Source: Actinomycetota bacterium
Lineage (GTDB): Bacteria; Actinomycetota; Actinomycetes; Mycobacteriales; Micromonosporaceae
Direction of reading: 5' to 3'
NCBI GenBank assembly: GCA_005885555.1
Contig: VAWN01000088.1
Location: 1 to 64,000, forward strand
Length of the DNA: 64,000 nucleotides
Shown: positions 1-9,029 of the stretch, one piece after another
How positions within the stretch are numbered: position 1 is the stretch's first letter
How the letters are laid out: each line of letters begins with the position of its first letter
Position numbers and translations under genes: made by a program
The notes under the pieces: model-generated
Database searches by the model: none
What the model was told of the DNA's origin: nothing
What the model saw: only the letters and a program-made list of their open reading frames with translations

Positions 1-357
1 GCCCGCTACGTCCAGGCCGTGGCCTGGGGCGTCATGACCAACCAGCACCGGGACTGGCCCACCGGGCGACATCCCGGCCACACCCTGGCCACCTGGTTAC
101 AGACCCGCGCACAGCAGGTCTGGCGGTTCACCATCGACCTCGCTGTCCCCTTCACCAACAACCCCTGTGAACAGCCCCAACGCATGGTCAAACTGCAGAT
201 GAAGATCGGCGGCTGCTGGCGCAGCGTACGCACCGCCGCCCGCTACTGCCTGGTCCGCTCCTACCTCGCCACCGCCCGCAACCACGGCGTGCATCCACTC
301 GACGCCCTCCGCGACGCCCTGGCCGGCAACCCCAGGACGCCACCACAAACCGCCTGA
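1..357 (+). CDS. IS66-family transposase, C-terminal part (5' end outside window)
   Basis: The reading frame is open from the first base and stops at TGA 355-357, so only about the last 118 residues are present. Seen: the segment FTNNPCEQPQRMVKLQMK followed by IGGCWRS. This matches the end of the IS66 DDE transposase core, where N-x-x-E-x-x-x-R-x-x-K and a Gly-Gly-x-x-R-S tail are typical (established family pattern). The catalytic aspartates lie upstream of the window. The protein would cut and rejoin DNA at the element's inverted repeats. Whether the element is intact cannot be judged. No clear terminal inverted repeat could be paired because the other end is missing. Confidence 0.8.
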   Translation, partial: ARYVQAVAWGVMTNQHRDWPTGRHPGHTLATWLQTRAQQVWRFTIDLAVPFTNNPCEQPQRMVKLQMKIGGCWRSVRTAARYCLVRSYLATARNHGVHPLDALRDALAGNPRTPPQTA

Positions 358-569
358 TCAAACACCGGCCTGAATGGATACGGACCGCAGAGCGTAGGGA
401 AAACCCTGACTTCCAGTTGATAGCCGACGACCCGATGCTCGACCAGATCGAGACCGCCACCGCGACCCACCGGGACGGCGACAACGAGGCACGCACGGCT
501 CCGTGGGCCCAGCCGCTCAATCCGGGCGAGCGGGAATCCGCACGGTTCGAACCGGACGCTTCGCAGTAA
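357..569 (+). pseudogene. possible gene remnant beside the IS66 tail (not recognised)
   Basis: The stretch 358-678 carries no full gene. Within it one plus-strand frame stays open from the transposase stop to TAA 567-569, giving about 70 residues with charged, protein-like composition (for example LIADDPMLDQIETATATH). There is no convincing start codon or ribosome site. It could be the 3' end of a gene cut by the insertion sequence, or chance openness in G+C-rich DNA. No family is recognised. Nothing else is seen up to 678. Confidence 0.2.
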
Positions 570-678
570 CCGAAGAAGTACCTGTACGGGCCGTCTGCTC
601 GGCGGGCGGCGATGTCGGAGTTGGACGTCACCGCGCCGTCGACGCGCCAGTGCCGCCGCGTCGCTGAAACTCTGAGCG

Positions 679-1656
679 TCACGTCCAGGCGAGCCGGGAC
701 CGGTGTTGCCAGTACTCGTGGGCCGGTTCCGCGAGATGGAGCAGGGCGGCCAGGTGGTCGGGCCGCAGGGTGAGGGTAGCGGCCTGGAGGTTGGCCGCCA
801 GCTGGGCGGTGGTCGCGGCTCCCGACAGAACGACGTGTACCCACGGCTGGTGCAGCACCGCCGCCAACGCGAGCGCATCCGGTGTGGTGGCCAGCTCCCT
901 GGCGAGGGTGCCGAGCGGGGTCGGGGAAACGGGCTCGCGGCCGGCGAGCCGGCCGTTGGCCAACGCCTCCTTGACGATGACCGCGCAGCCGGCCTGCCGG
1001 GCCTCGGCGAGCGCCGGGCCGGCGGAGGGCTCGAGCAGATTCCAGGTGACCTGCATGCTGCGGAACAGCGGGGCCCCGTCGACCGTGATGTCGAGGGCAG
1101 CGCGGATCGCCGCTCCCTGCTCGGGGCCGCTGGTGGACAGGCCGACCGTGACGCCCTGTCCGGCGAGCCGGGCCAGACGCCGGTGCAGGACCGGGTCGGT
1201 GAGCGCGGGGCTGTGCGGCGTGACCGAGTGGACCTGGTAGATGTCGATGTGGGTACCGAGCAGAGCGCGCGTCTCGGCCAACTGCCGGTCGAAGGTCGCG
1301 ACGCTGTGGTCCTTGACCTCGTGCACGTCGGCGTCGACCCGCCAGCCGGCCGTGTAGGTGTAGCCCCACTTGCTGCCGACCACGACATCGTCGACGCCGC
1401 CCCGGCGACGCAGCCAGTCGGCGAGGAACTGTTCGGCGAGGCCGTACGAGCGGGCCACGTCGACGTAGCGCACTCCACGGGCGTACCCGTCGTCGAGAAG
1501 TTGGTGGGCACGCTCGCGCAAAGCGTCCACGGACCGCCGCGCCGGCAGGTCGGCCTGGTGTCCGACATTGATGTAGGCCGGCCGGCCGACCGCGGCCAGA
1601 CCCAGGCCGACCCGGGCGGCCGGCCCCGCCGCGGCCAGCCGCTCGACGAGAGTCAT
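679..1656 (-). CDS. aldo/keto reductase
   Basis: A 325-residue NAD(P)H-dependent oxidoreductase with the (beta/alpha)8 aldo-keto reductase fold, probably cytosolic. The catalytic tetrad is visible in order: Asp and Tyr in YVDVARSYG, Lys in VVVGSKWG and His in IDIYQVHS. The C-terminal part has the family's VVLSGAATTAQLAAN cofactor-binding pattern. The ATG at 1656 is chosen because the protein then starts at the normal barrel N-terminus. An upstream in-frame extension would run into the divergent hydrolase gene. It shares a 69-bp divergent promoter region with that hydrolase. The substrate is unknown; plant-type L-galactose dehydrogenase-like or general aldehyde reductases are possible. Confidence 0.85.
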   Translation of the reverse strand: MTLVERLAAAGPAARVGLGLAAVGRPAYINVGHQADLPARRSVDALRERAHQLLDDGYARGVRYVDVARSYGLAEQFLADWLRRRGGVDDVVVGSKWGYTYTAGWRVDADVHEVKDHSVATFDRQLAETRALLGTHIDIYQVHSVTPHSPALTDPVLHRRLARLAGQGVTVGLSTSGPEQGAAIRAALDITVDGAPLFRSMQVTWNLLEPSAGPALAEARQAGCAVIVKEALANGRLAGREPVSPTPLGTLARELATTPDALALAAVLHQPWVHVVLSGAATTAQLAANLQAATLTLRPDHLAALLHLAEPAHEYWQHRSRLAWT

Positions 1657-1725
1657 CGCCGCGACGATACATCGGGCAGGACGGCGGAGTTCCGGTACCG
1701 CTGGGTCGCGCAGTAGCGTGCAGGC

Positions 1726-2523
1726 ATGGCGACCGTCGAGGTGGAGGGCTGCGCGCTGGCGTACGACGACGTCGGTGCGGGTGCCGCCGTCGTCCTCCTG
1801 CATGCCGGCATCGCCGATCGCCGGATGTGGCGGCACCAGGCCGCGGAGCTGCGCGGGCACCGCCGGGTCCTGGCCGTGGATCTTCCCGGGTACGGCGAGT
1901 CGACGGTACCCACCGGCGCGTATGCCAACCACGACGCGGTTGCCGGGCTGCTCGACGAGTTGGATATCCCGCAGGCCTCGCTGGTCGGCTGCTCGTTCGG
2001 CGGGAAGGTGGCCATCGACACCGCTCTCGCCCACCCAGACCGGGTCAACGCGCTGGCCCTGTTCGGTGCGGCAGTGTCCGGTCATCCGTGGTCGGAGGAG
2101 TTCAAGGAGCTGCACCAGTCGCTGTTCGGCGACATCGCCGACGACGACCTGGAGGCGGTCACGGCCGCGGAGATCGACCTGTGGGTGGTCGGACCGGACC
2201 GGGAACCCGGCGAACTCGACCCGCAGTTGCTCGCCTTCGCCACCGAGATGGACCGCCAAGCGCTGGCCGCGGAGATGGCACTTGACGCAGTACCGGTCCG
2301 CGAGCTGCACCCCCCGGCGATCGGCCGGCTCGGCGAGATCCGGGTACCCACCCTGGTCGCCGTCGGCGCGGCCGACGTGCCCGAGATCCGGCACCTGGCC
2401 GACGTCCTCGCGGCACAGGTACCGGATGCTCGCCGGTTACCCGACGTACCCGACGCCGCCCACCTGCTTCCGCTCGAATGTCCGGATCCGGTCAACGCCG
2501 CCCTGCTCGCGTTCCTACCCTAG
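1726..2523 (+). CDS. alpha/beta-hydrolase
   Basis: A 265-residue alpha/beta-hydrolase-fold protein without signal peptide, hence cytosolic. Seen: oxyanion-loop region VVLLHAGIADRRMW, DLPGYGES after the third strand, nucleophile elbow GCSFGG with catalytic Ser near residue 92, a likely acidic residue in GAADVPE, and catalytic His in DAAHLLPLE near the C-terminus. It resembles 3-oxoadipate enol-lactonase or carboxylesterase-type members, but the substrate cannot be read from the sequence. Its TAG stop overlaps by 3 bp the stop of the convergent DeoR-family gene, so there is no room for a terminator between them. Confidence 0.85.
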   Translation: MATVEVEGCALAYDDVGAGAAVVLLHAGIADRRMWRHQAAELRGHRRVLAVDLPGYGESTVPTGAYANHDAVAGLLDELDIPQASLVGCSFGGKVAIDTALAHPDRVNALALFGAAVSGHPWSEEFKELHQSLFGDIADDDLEAVTAAEIDLWVVGPDREPGELDPQLLAFATEMDRQALAAEMALDAVPVRELHPPAIGRLGEIRVPTLVAVGAADVPEIRHLADVLAAQVPDARRLPDVPDAAHLLPLECPDPVNAALLAFLP

Positions 2524-3350
2524 TCGCCAGAGGACCGGCCGCCACGTTCCGGCATGACCAGCTTCACCCCGTGCTCTCCGAGCGCGTCAAGGAGATCGGG
2601 CGGAGGGGTGGAGTCTGTGACGAGGTAGTCGGCGCTCCCGAGCGGGGACACCTGAGCGAAGAGCCGGCGGTCGAACTTGGACGAATCCGCCAGGATCGCC
2701 ACCCGCGATGCCCGAGAGATCATTTCCTGCATCATCGCCGCCTCGGCGAGATTGCTCGTCGTGTACCCGGCGACCGCCGACACCGCACCGACCCCGATCA
2801 ATGCCAGATCACAGCTGATGTCCAGCTCGGCTCCGCCAGCCGTTCGGAAACTGACGGGGCCGACGGTGGCCAGCGTGACGGAGCGGACGGGACCACCGAA
2901 GACATACAGGTCGTGGACGGCCGAGGGCGGCAGCGCCGCTGGTACGAGAAGGTTGTTCGTCGCCACCGTCAGGTCGCGATGGTTGCGTAGGTGCCGGGCG
3001 AGGGCCAGGGTGGTGGTACCGCCGTTGATCATGATGGTCGACCCGTCCTCGACCAGGGACGCGGCCAGTGCCGCGATGGTCTCCTTCTCGCGTTCCTGCA
3101 TCTTCAGCCGCACGTCGACGGCCCGGTCGATCCGGGAGAGCGTCGACGGACTGACCGCGCCGCCGTAGGTACGGACCAGGACGCCATCGGCGCTGAGCTG
3201 GTCCAGGTCTCGTCGGATGGTGTCGATGGAGACGCCGAAGCGCTCCGCGAGTACGCTGACCGTCACCTGTCCCGCTTCGGCTACATACGCGGCTAACTGG
3301 GCCTTGCGTCCCGCGGGCAGATGGCGCTGCCGGTCTTCCTTCTCAAGCAC
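2520..3350 (-). CDS. DeoR-family transcriptional repressor
   Basis: A 276-residue regulator starting at GTG. Residues about 15-70 form the DeoR winged helix-turn-helix, with the signature AERFGVSIDTIRRDLDQLS. The remainder is the DeoR C-terminal sensor domain, with INGGTTTLALARHL and NLAEAAMMQEMI typical of the phospho-sugar-binding pocket. It is divergent from the sugar ABC/aldolase/kinase operon at 3660, so it probably represses that operon until a sugar phosphate, plausibly the kinase product, accumulates. That role is inferred from position and family habit. The operator would lie in the 309-bp intergenic region. Confidence 0.92.
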   Translation of the reverse strand: MLEKEDRQRHLPAGRKAQLAAYVAEAGQVTVSVLAERFGVSIDTIRRDLDQLSADGVLVRTYGGAVSPSTLSRIDRAVDVRLKMQEREKETIAALAASLVEDGSTIMINGGTTTLALARHLRNHRDLTVATNNLLVPAALPPSAVHDLYVFGGPVRSVTLATVGPVSFRTAGGAELDISCDLALIGVGAVSAVAGYTTSNLAEAAMMQEMISRASRVAILADSSKFDRRLFAQVSPLGSADYLVTDSTPPPDLLDALGEHGVKLVMPERGGRSSGD

Positions 3351-3659
3351 CTGCGTCTCTCCTATCTCTGCGGCACTTGCCCAACAACGAGCGCGGCGGA
3401 GGGCAACGCTGGCTTAGAACGGCAGAGTACAGCATAGCGACGGCCGCTTTCCCGCATCCGCCCCACCGGATAGCCAAGATCAGCGTGCAAGGAACAGCGC
3501 TGTGCAGGCACCCAACCGCCTCCTCCTGCCGTCCGTTGCCAGTATGTGCCGTCCTTAGCTGGATCTTGCAATATTGAGCCTTGTGAGCCGACACATGACG
3601 CTGTTAGGGTGGCATAGACCAGCAAACTATGGAAAGACCTCGAACCGAGGAGGCTGACA
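3351..3659. promoter_or_regulatory. divergent regulatory region of the DeoR gene and the ketose operon
   Basis: This 309-bp region is gene-free and clearly more A+T-rich than its surroundings. It ends with a strong ribosome site GAGGAGG (3647-3653), six bases before the ATG at 3660. A plausible plus-strand promoter is TTGTGA near 3580 with TTAGGGT near 3604, but no experimental start is known. It should hold the DeoR operator. I could not pick a repeat with confidence. Confidence 0.5.
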
Positions 3660-4961
3660 ATGGCAGCAGGCGACGCCAGGATGCGGAGCCGTCCGAAGCG
3701 GCTACTCGCACTGGTGGCAGCGGCGGCGATGGTGGGTGTCGCGGGGGTGGCTTGCAGTTCCAGCGGGAATTCGAGCAGCACAAGCGGGCCGGTCACGCTC
3801 GAGTTCGCGCAGTGGTGGGGAGCGGAGCTTCCCACGGGCTCGTTCGAGAAGATGATGTCGGACTTCACGGCGCAGAACCCGAATATCAAGGTCAAGCTGT
3901 TGAGCGCTCCGTACGCGTCCACCAAGCAGCAGCTCGTGTCCGGCGCGGCGTCGAGGACGCTCCCGGATGTCGTGGGTCTCGACGGCGCGTGGGTGAGCGA
4001 CTTCGCCAAGCAGGGCGCGATCACGAACCTCTCCGCGCTCATGTCCTCCGCGAAGTACGACTCGAGCCAGCTGGCCAGCCAGGTCCAGATCAAGGGCAAG
4101 ACGTACATGATCCCCGTGGTGAACTTCGTCTACCCGCTGTTCGTGAACAAGGACCTCCTCGCGAAGGCGGGCGTCACGACGGTTCCCAGCACCCGCACGG
4201 AGTTCCTGGACGCGGCCAAGAAGGTCAGCGCGCTCGGCGGCAGCGTCAAGGGCTGGGCGCTGCCGCTCGACACGGCCGTACCCAACGGCGTCCAGAATGA
4301 CGTGATGTCGTGGCTGTGGGCATCGGGTGGCCAGATGTTGACCAAGGACGGGAAGCCCAACCTGACGAGCCCACCGGTCAAGAGCACCGTGGAGTACGTC
4401 AAGAGCCTGAACGACGCGGGCGTCATCGCACCCGGCTCCCTGACCATGAAAGAGCAGGACAAGGTCGAGAAGTTCACCAACGGCCAGGTCGGCATGGTGA
4501 TCGACTCCCTGGCTCACATCAACCTGATCAAGAAGAACAACCCGCAACTGAACTTCACGGTGGCGGCCCTACCGGCCGAGGACGGCTACACCGACAAGCG
4601 AGGGATGCCGTACGCGTCGTGGGGCATCGGGATCTCCGAGTCGACGAAGCACAAGGCTGAGGCGTTCAAGCTGGTCGAGTACATGATGAGTCAGCAGACC
4701 AACGCCCAGCTGAGCACGTTGGCGAACGGCTTCCCGGGCAACAAGACGGCGGAGCCGGACTTCAGCAAGAGCGACCCGCTGTTCAAGACGGCCTTCGACA
4801 TCTACAAGCAGGGGTACCCGGCGAACGAGTTCGTGGGTCTGCCGAAGTCCGAGGAGCTCATGCGCAGCTTCGACGAACAGCTCCAACTCGCGCTCACCGG
4901 CAAGCAGAGTGTCGACGACTCCCTCAACAAGGCGCAGCAGTCCTGGTCATCGGTGCTGTGA
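3660..4961 (+). CDS. ABC sugar transporter, extracellular solute-binding lipoprotein
   Basis: A 433-residue family-1 (MalE-like) binding protein. Residues 1-32 form a lipoprotein signal: basic start, hydrophobic LLALVAAAAMVGVAGV and lipobox VAC with the lipid-bearing Cys. A Ser-rich tether follows, then the mature domain beginning VTLEFAQWWGAELP. The C-terminus has the usual helical pattern ending SLNKAQQSWSSVL. It captures a sugar outside the membrane and delivers it to the two permeases encoded directly downstream. The ATG is fixed by GAGGAGG six bases upstream. No ATPase gene is in the operon, so a shared MsiK-type ATPase is likely, as is common in actinomycetes (inference). Confidence 0.93.
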   Translation: MAAGDARMRSRPKRLLALVAAAAMVGVAGVACSSSGNSSSTSGPVTLEFAQWWGAELPTGSFEKMMSDFTAQNPNIKVKLLSAPYASTKQQLVSGAASRTLPDVVGLDGAWVSDFAKQGAITNLSALMSSAKYDSSQLASQVQIKGKTYMIPVVNFVYPLFVNKDLLAKAGVTTVPSTRTEFLDAAKKVSALGGSVKGWALPLDTAVPNGVQNDVMSWLWASGGQMLTKDGKPNLTSPPVKSTVEYVKSLNDAGVIAPGSLTMKEQDKVEKFTNGQVGMVIDSLAHINLIKKNNPQLNFTVAALPAEDGYTDKRGMPYASWGIGISESTKHKAEAFKLVEYMMSQQTNAQLSTLANGFPGNKTAEPDFSKSDPLFKTAFDIYKQGYPANEFVGLPKSEELMRSFDEQLQLALTGKQSVDDSLNKAQQSWSSVL

Positions 4962-5030
4962 GGCGACCCTCACATGCGGCGGGGGGTCACGCCGGTTCGC
5001 GCGCGTGGCCCCCGAACCAAGGAGACATCG

Positions 5031-5996
5031 ATGGAATTCACCCGCGTGAACCGTACGACCGCACCGGAAGCCGTCGCACCGGCGACGGAAACCGTTCCCC
5101 CCAGCCGACGCGGCCGGCGTCCCTTCACTGTGCGGCGCCTCGCCCCGTACGGCTATCTCTCGCCGACGGCGCTACTGATCATTGTTCTGATGGTGATCCC
5201 CATCGTGATGGTGGCGAGCTACTCGTTCAAGGACAACGCCATCGTCGAGGAGAACCCCGTCTTCACCGGCCTCGCGAACTACACGAAGGTACTCACCGAC
5301 TCCACCTTCCTGGTGGCGCTGAAGAACACGTTCATATTCATCAGCCTGAGCACCGTAGCTCACCTCATCCTGGGGCTGGTCTTTGCCATGCTGCTCAACA
5401 CACCGTTACTGAGCGGCGTAACAAAAGCCATCTTCCGCATCGTGTACATCCTGCCCTGGCTGTTCACCATCGCGGTGATCGCCGTCATCTGGCGACTGCT
5501 GCTGGACCCGGCCGGAGTGGTCAACTACATCCTGACCGTGGTGGGCCTGGCGCAACACGGGGTGAACTGGCTCTCCAGCCCCAACACGGCTCTCTGGGCC
5601 CTGACCTTCATCAACATCTGGTGCGGATATCCGTTCTTCATGATCAGCATTCTCGCCGGGTTGCAGGGCATCCCCAACGATCTGTACGAGGCGGCCTCCG
5701 TGGACGGCGCCAACGCCTTCCAGCGGTTCCGCAACGTGACCATCCCGCAACTCGCACCGGTCCTGATCAGCATGGCGGTACTCGATCTTATCTGGACCTC
5801 CCAGCAGTTCGCCCTCATCTGGATGACAACGGGTGGCGGCCCGCTGAATGTCACCGAGATGCTCAGCACCTACACCTACAAGCAGGCCTTCAGCGATTAC
5901 GAGTTCTCCACCGCTTCCGCCAGCGCCGTCATCGTCCTGCTCCTCACGATGATCCTGGCCTTCTTCTACGTGCGCCGCCTGCAAAGGGAGAGGTGA
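5031..5996 (+). CDS. ABC sugar transporter permease (MalF-like)
   Basis: A 321-residue inner-membrane permease with six predicted spans. The first is YLSPTALLIIVLMVIPIVMV. The cytoplasmic EAA loop reads YEAASVDGANAFQRFRNVTI, the ATPase-docking motif. The ATG at 5031 is preferred over an earlier in-frame start at 4974 because AAGGAG sits six bases before it and the earlier start has no ribosome site. Its last span is followed by a short basic tail. It pairs with the next permease to form the translocation channel for the sugar bound by the upstream lipoprotein. Confidence 0.92.
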   Translation: MEFTRVNRTTAPEAVAPATETVPPSRRGRRPFTVRRLAPYGYLSPTALLIIVLMVIPIVMVASYSFKDNAIVEENPVFTGLANYTKVLTDSTFLVALKNTFIFISLSTVAHLILGLVFAMLLNTPLLSGVTKAIFRIVYILPWLFTIAVIAVIWRLLLDPAGVVNYILTVVGLAQHGVNWLSSPNTALWALTFINIWCGYPFFMISILAGLQGIPNDLYEAASVDGANAFQRFRNVTIPQLAPVLISMAVLDLIWTSQQFALIWMTTGGGPLNVTEMLSTYTYKQAFSDYEFSTASASAVIVLLLTMILAFFYVRRLQRER

Positions 5997-6002
5997 CGAT
6001 CC

Positions 6003-6845
6003 ATGCGGACCCGCAGGAAGCAACGCATCGGCGCGAAGATCGGCGTGATCGCCGGCCTGGTCGTCGGCGCGCTCTTCGCCGGCCTTCCCGTGCTGTGGAT
6101 GCTGTCGACGTCGTTCAAGGCCAACGGGGAGGTCTTCCAGACTCCCCCGCGGCTGATCACCAAGGGCTTCTCGTTCAACGCCTATCAGCACATCCTGAGT
6201 GATGCGAGCCAGCTCAGGTTCTTCCTGAACAGCTACATCGTCGCGCTCTCGGTGACGGCATTGACGTTGCTCGTGGCGATCCTCGCGAGCTACGGATTCA
6301 GTCGTTTCAACTTCCCGCTGAAGCGGTCCATCAACGCCGTGATCGTCAGTGTTCAGGCGGTACCACCGATCACCCTGGTCATTCCCTATTTCGGGCTGGT
6401 CGTGGCGCTGCACCTGTACAACACCTATCCCGGGCTGATCCTCACGCACATGGTGTTCACGCTGCCCTACGCCATCATCATGACCACCGCGTACTTCAAC
6501 ACGTTGCCACGGGAGCTGGACGAATCCGTCAAGGTGGACGGGGCCGGTGGCTGGACGGCGCTGTGGCGGATTCTGGTACCGATCTCTGTTCCCGGATTGA
6601 TCGCGGTCGGGGTCTACACCTTCATGATCTCGTGGAACGAGTACCTGTTCGCGCTCACCCTCACCCGTACCGACGACATGCGTACCGTGCCCATCGGCAT
6701 CCAGTTGCTGATGGGCCAGCACTCGTACGAATGGAACCAGATGATGGCCATGAGCATCCTGGGGTCCATTCCGGTGCTCGTCCTGTTCCTCATCTTCCAG
6801 CGGCGGTTCATCGGTGGCCTCACCGCCGGCGCCGTCAAGGCCTGA
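6003..6845 (+). CDS. ABC sugar transporter permease (MalG-like)
   Basis: A 280-residue partner permease with a basic N-terminus and six predicted spans. The EAA loop is PRELDESVKVDGAGGWTALW, followed by RILVPISVPGL, the docking helix of MalG-type subunits. It begins six bases after the preceding stop, with the ribosome site GGGAGAGG spanning the end of the upstream gene. This implies translation coupled to the first permease. It shares substrate with the rest of the operon, which is predicted to be a monosaccharide or short saccharide. Confidence 0.92.
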   Translation: MRTRRKQRIGAKIGVIAGLVVGALFAGLPVLWMLSTSFKANGEVFQTPPRLITKGFSFNAYQHILSDASQLRFFLNSYIVALSVTALTLLVAILASYGFSRFNFPLKRSINAVIVSVQAVPPITLVIPYFGLVVALHLYNTYPGLILTHMVFTLPYAIIMTTAYFNTLPRELDESVKVDGAGGWTALWRILVPISVPGLIAVGVYTFMISWNEYLFALTLTRTDDMRTVPIGIQLLMGQHSYEWNQMMAMSILGSIPVLVLFLIFQRRFIGGLTAGAVKA

Positions 6846-6878
6846 CACCCCTACCCAACCAGAAGGAGAACTGCAGCG

Positions 6879-7739
6879 ATGCTGACGACCGGCAAGGCGA
6901 TTTTGGACGTCGCCAATGAACACAACTTCGCCGTGCCCGCCTTCAACATCAGCGACTACGCGATGTTCAACGGCATCGTGGACGTCAGCGAGGAGAAGAA
7001 CGCGCCGCTGATTCTCGGTATCCACCCCGACGAGGTGCGGCACGTGGGAGCAGACATGCTCGCCGCGGTGACCCAACGGGCCCACCGTTCGTCTGTGCCG
7101 ATCGCCATCCACTGGGACCACGGCGCGAGCTACCAGGAGATCCTGACCGCCATCCGGACCGGCTTCACGTCGGTGATGATTGACGGCTCCATGTTGTCCT
7201 TCGAGGACAACATCGCGCTTACCAGGAAGGTCGTCGACACCGCGCACGCGGTCGGCCTGTCGGTCGAGGGCGAACTGGGAACCATCGGCAAGACCGACGG
7301 CGAGGCCGAGGACGGCAGCCACGCCATCATCTACACCGACCCGGATGACGCCCTGGTCTTCGTGCGCGAAACCGGCGTGGACAGCCTCGCCGTAGCCATC
7401 GGCACGTCACACGGCATCTACCCGGTGAACCTGAAGCCGGAACTCAAGCTCGGTCTGCTCAAAGAGATCAAGGAGAACGTGAACATCCCGCTCGTACTGC
7501 ACGGTGGCTCGAACAACCCGGACGACGAGATCGCGCAGGCGACGCAGCTCGGCATCAACAAGATCAACATCTCCAGCGACATCAAGGTGGCCTACCACCA
7601 GAAGATGCGCGAGGTCCTGGCCGATGAGAGCCTGCGCGAACCGCTTACCATCCAGCCGCCGTGCATCGCGGCGATGAAGGCGGTGGCCGCACACAAGATC
7701 GAACTTTTCGGCACCGCGGGCAAGGCGTCGCTGTACTGA
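6879..7739 (+). CDS. class II ketose-phosphate aldolase (Fba/KbaY/GatY family)
   Basis: A 286-residue zinc-dependent aldolase that cleaves a phosphorylated ketose to dihydroxyacetone phosphate plus an aldehyde. Zinc-binding and catalytic positions are visible: HWDHG (usually HLDHG), VEGELGTIG, the GTSHGIYP loop and LVLHGGSNN, followed by the phosphate-binding NISSDIK. Odd points are Trp in HWDHG and Asn-Asn after HGGS, where fructose- and tagatose-bisphosphate aldolases normally have Gly. This hints at a different ketose substrate. AAGGAG lies ten bases before the ATG. Its stop is one base before the kinase start, so kinase and aldolase are coupled steps of one pathway. Confidence 0.9.
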   Translation: MLTTGKAILDVANEHNFAVPAFNISDYAMFNGIVDVSEEKNAPLILGIHPDEVRHVGADMLAAVTQRAHRSSVPIAIHWDHGASYQEILTAIRTGFTSVMIDGSMLSFEDNIALTRKVVDTAHAVGLSVEGELGTIGKTDGEAEDGSHAIIYTDPDDALVFVRETGVDSLAVAIGTSHGIYPVNLKPELKLGLLKEIKENVNIPLVLHGGSNNPDDEIAQATQLGINKINISSDIKVAYHQKMREVLADESLREPLTIQPPCIAAMKAVAAHKIELFGTAGKASLY

Positions 7740-7740
7740 C

Positions 7741-8949
7741 ATGGCATCGCGAGTCGTGCTGGGACTGGGGGGAGGCGTCGACATCGAGATCGCGGTGTCC
7801 GCACCGGCCTTGGAGCAACTGGTCCGCCGGTACCAGATCCGGAGCGCGGAGCTGACGCCACCCGCCACGGTGACCGACGAACGCGACCTGCTCATCTCGA
7901 TCCTCGCCTACCTCAAGAAGGGCGGCGGAGGTGAGCACTTCGTCGCCTCCGCCGATGCCCTGCAGGCGTTCGCGGCGAGGTTCCCCAACCGCATCGCCCT
8001 GGGAGGCACCTCGGTCCGCGCGGCGATCGCGATGAGCCGGCTCGGCGTACCGTCCACCCTGCACCTGGTCGGCCTCAACGACGACATGCGGCGGCTGCTG
8101 CCCGCGACCTGCGACTACCTCTCGAGCGGCGACCAGGACACCCTCGGTCCGCATCTGATCGTGCAGTACGAGCAGGGCCTGCGGGTGCGAGCGGGCGACA
8201 TCGACATCCGTGCGCCCGCTCCGAACCGGCTGATCTACGTCAACGACCCCGCGAACGAGTCCATGGCGCTGAGTGACGACCTGGGTGCCCTGCTCCGCGA
8301 GGCCCGCATCTTCCTGATCTCCGGTTTCAACGCGTTACGGGACCGGGGAGTACTGGACCAGCGCCTGTCCACGCTGAGACAGCACATGCGGGAACTCCCC
8401 GCCGAGGCGGTCGTCTACTACGAGGACGCCTGTTTCCATGAGCCGACCTTCAGCCAACGCGTCCGCGACGCGCTTCTTGGAGTCGTCGACGTCTACGGAC
8501 TGAACGAGGACGAGATGCAGTCGTATGTCGGCCACCCCGTCGACCTGCTCTCCGTGACGGAGGTGGCGGGCGCGCTCACGTCACTGCGGGCACTCATCCC
8601 GGTACCGACGCTGGTTGTGCACACCAGGTACTGGGCAGCCGCATTCGGCGAGCGAACCGAAAAGTACGCGGAAGCATTGCACGACGGCATCCTGATGGCC
8701 GGTACGCGCTACAGCTACGGCGACGCGTACACCCACGAGCACATCGAACGTCTCCGGAGTCGGCCGAGGCATCCCGAGGCGGTGCAGTTCGCCGCCGCCC
8801 TGGAGAGCCGGATGGCCGGGGTTCGTTGCCTTCCCACCGTCAAGCTCGACGTCACAGAGCCGACGACCATCGGGCTCGGCGACACCTTCGTCGGCGGCTT
8901 CCTTGCCGCACTCCAGCGGCGTCTTGACCCGGGAATCCGTAAGTCGTAG
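7741..8949 (+). CDS. ADP-dependent sugar kinase (ADP-PFK/ADP-glucokinase family)
   Basis: A 402-residue protein of the ribokinase superfamily. Its landmarks are those of ADP-dependent phosphofructokinase/glucokinase: GGTSVRAA in the substrate domain, NRLIYVNDPANESM, the FLISGFNAL strand, the VYGLNEDE motif, and the catalytic GLGDTFVGGF near the C-terminus with the GxGD base. The family is classically archaeal and animal and uses ADP rather than ATP as phosphoryl donor (established knowledge). Here it would phosphorylate the imported ketose or ketose phosphate for the aldolase encoded one base upstream. Donor and substrate are inferred. The gene is last in the operon and is followed directly by an insertion sequence. 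Confidence 0.82.
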   Translation: MASRVVLGLGGGVDIEIAVSAPALEQLVRRYQIRSAELTPPATVTDERDLLISILAYLKKGGGGEHFVASADALQAFAARFPNRIALGGTSVRAAIAMSRLGVPSTLHLVGLNDDMRRLLPATCDYLSSGDQDTLGPHLIVQYEQGLRVRAGDIDIRAPAPNRLIYVNDPANESMALSDDLGALLREARIFLISGFNALRDRGVLDQRLSTLRQHMRELPAEAVVYYEDACFHEPTFSQRVRDALLGVVDVYGLNEDEMQSYVGHPVDLLSVTEVAGALTSLRALIPVPTLVVHTRYWAAAFGERTEKYAEALHDGILMAGTRYSYGDAYTHEHIERLRSRPRHPEAVQFAAALESRMAGVRCLPTVKLDVTEPTTIGLGDTFVGGFLAALQRRLDPGIRKS

Positions 8950-9029
8950 CTTTCCGTTTGTGGCTACTTACGAGGCTATGCACGATTAGGGTCGGGGTGT
9001 GGAGGATCGGCGGGTACGGACGTGATCGT

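Noticed and set aside
1657-2394. N-terminal extension of the aldo-keto reductase by about 245 residues
   Set aside because: It is antisense to the alpha/beta-hydrolase gene, whose catalytic motifs are intact; the barrel starts normally at 1656.
5406-7322. A 638-codon minus-strand open frame
   Set aside because: Antisense to two permeases and the aldolase; composition is His/Asp/Arg-rich shadow sequence with no start signal.
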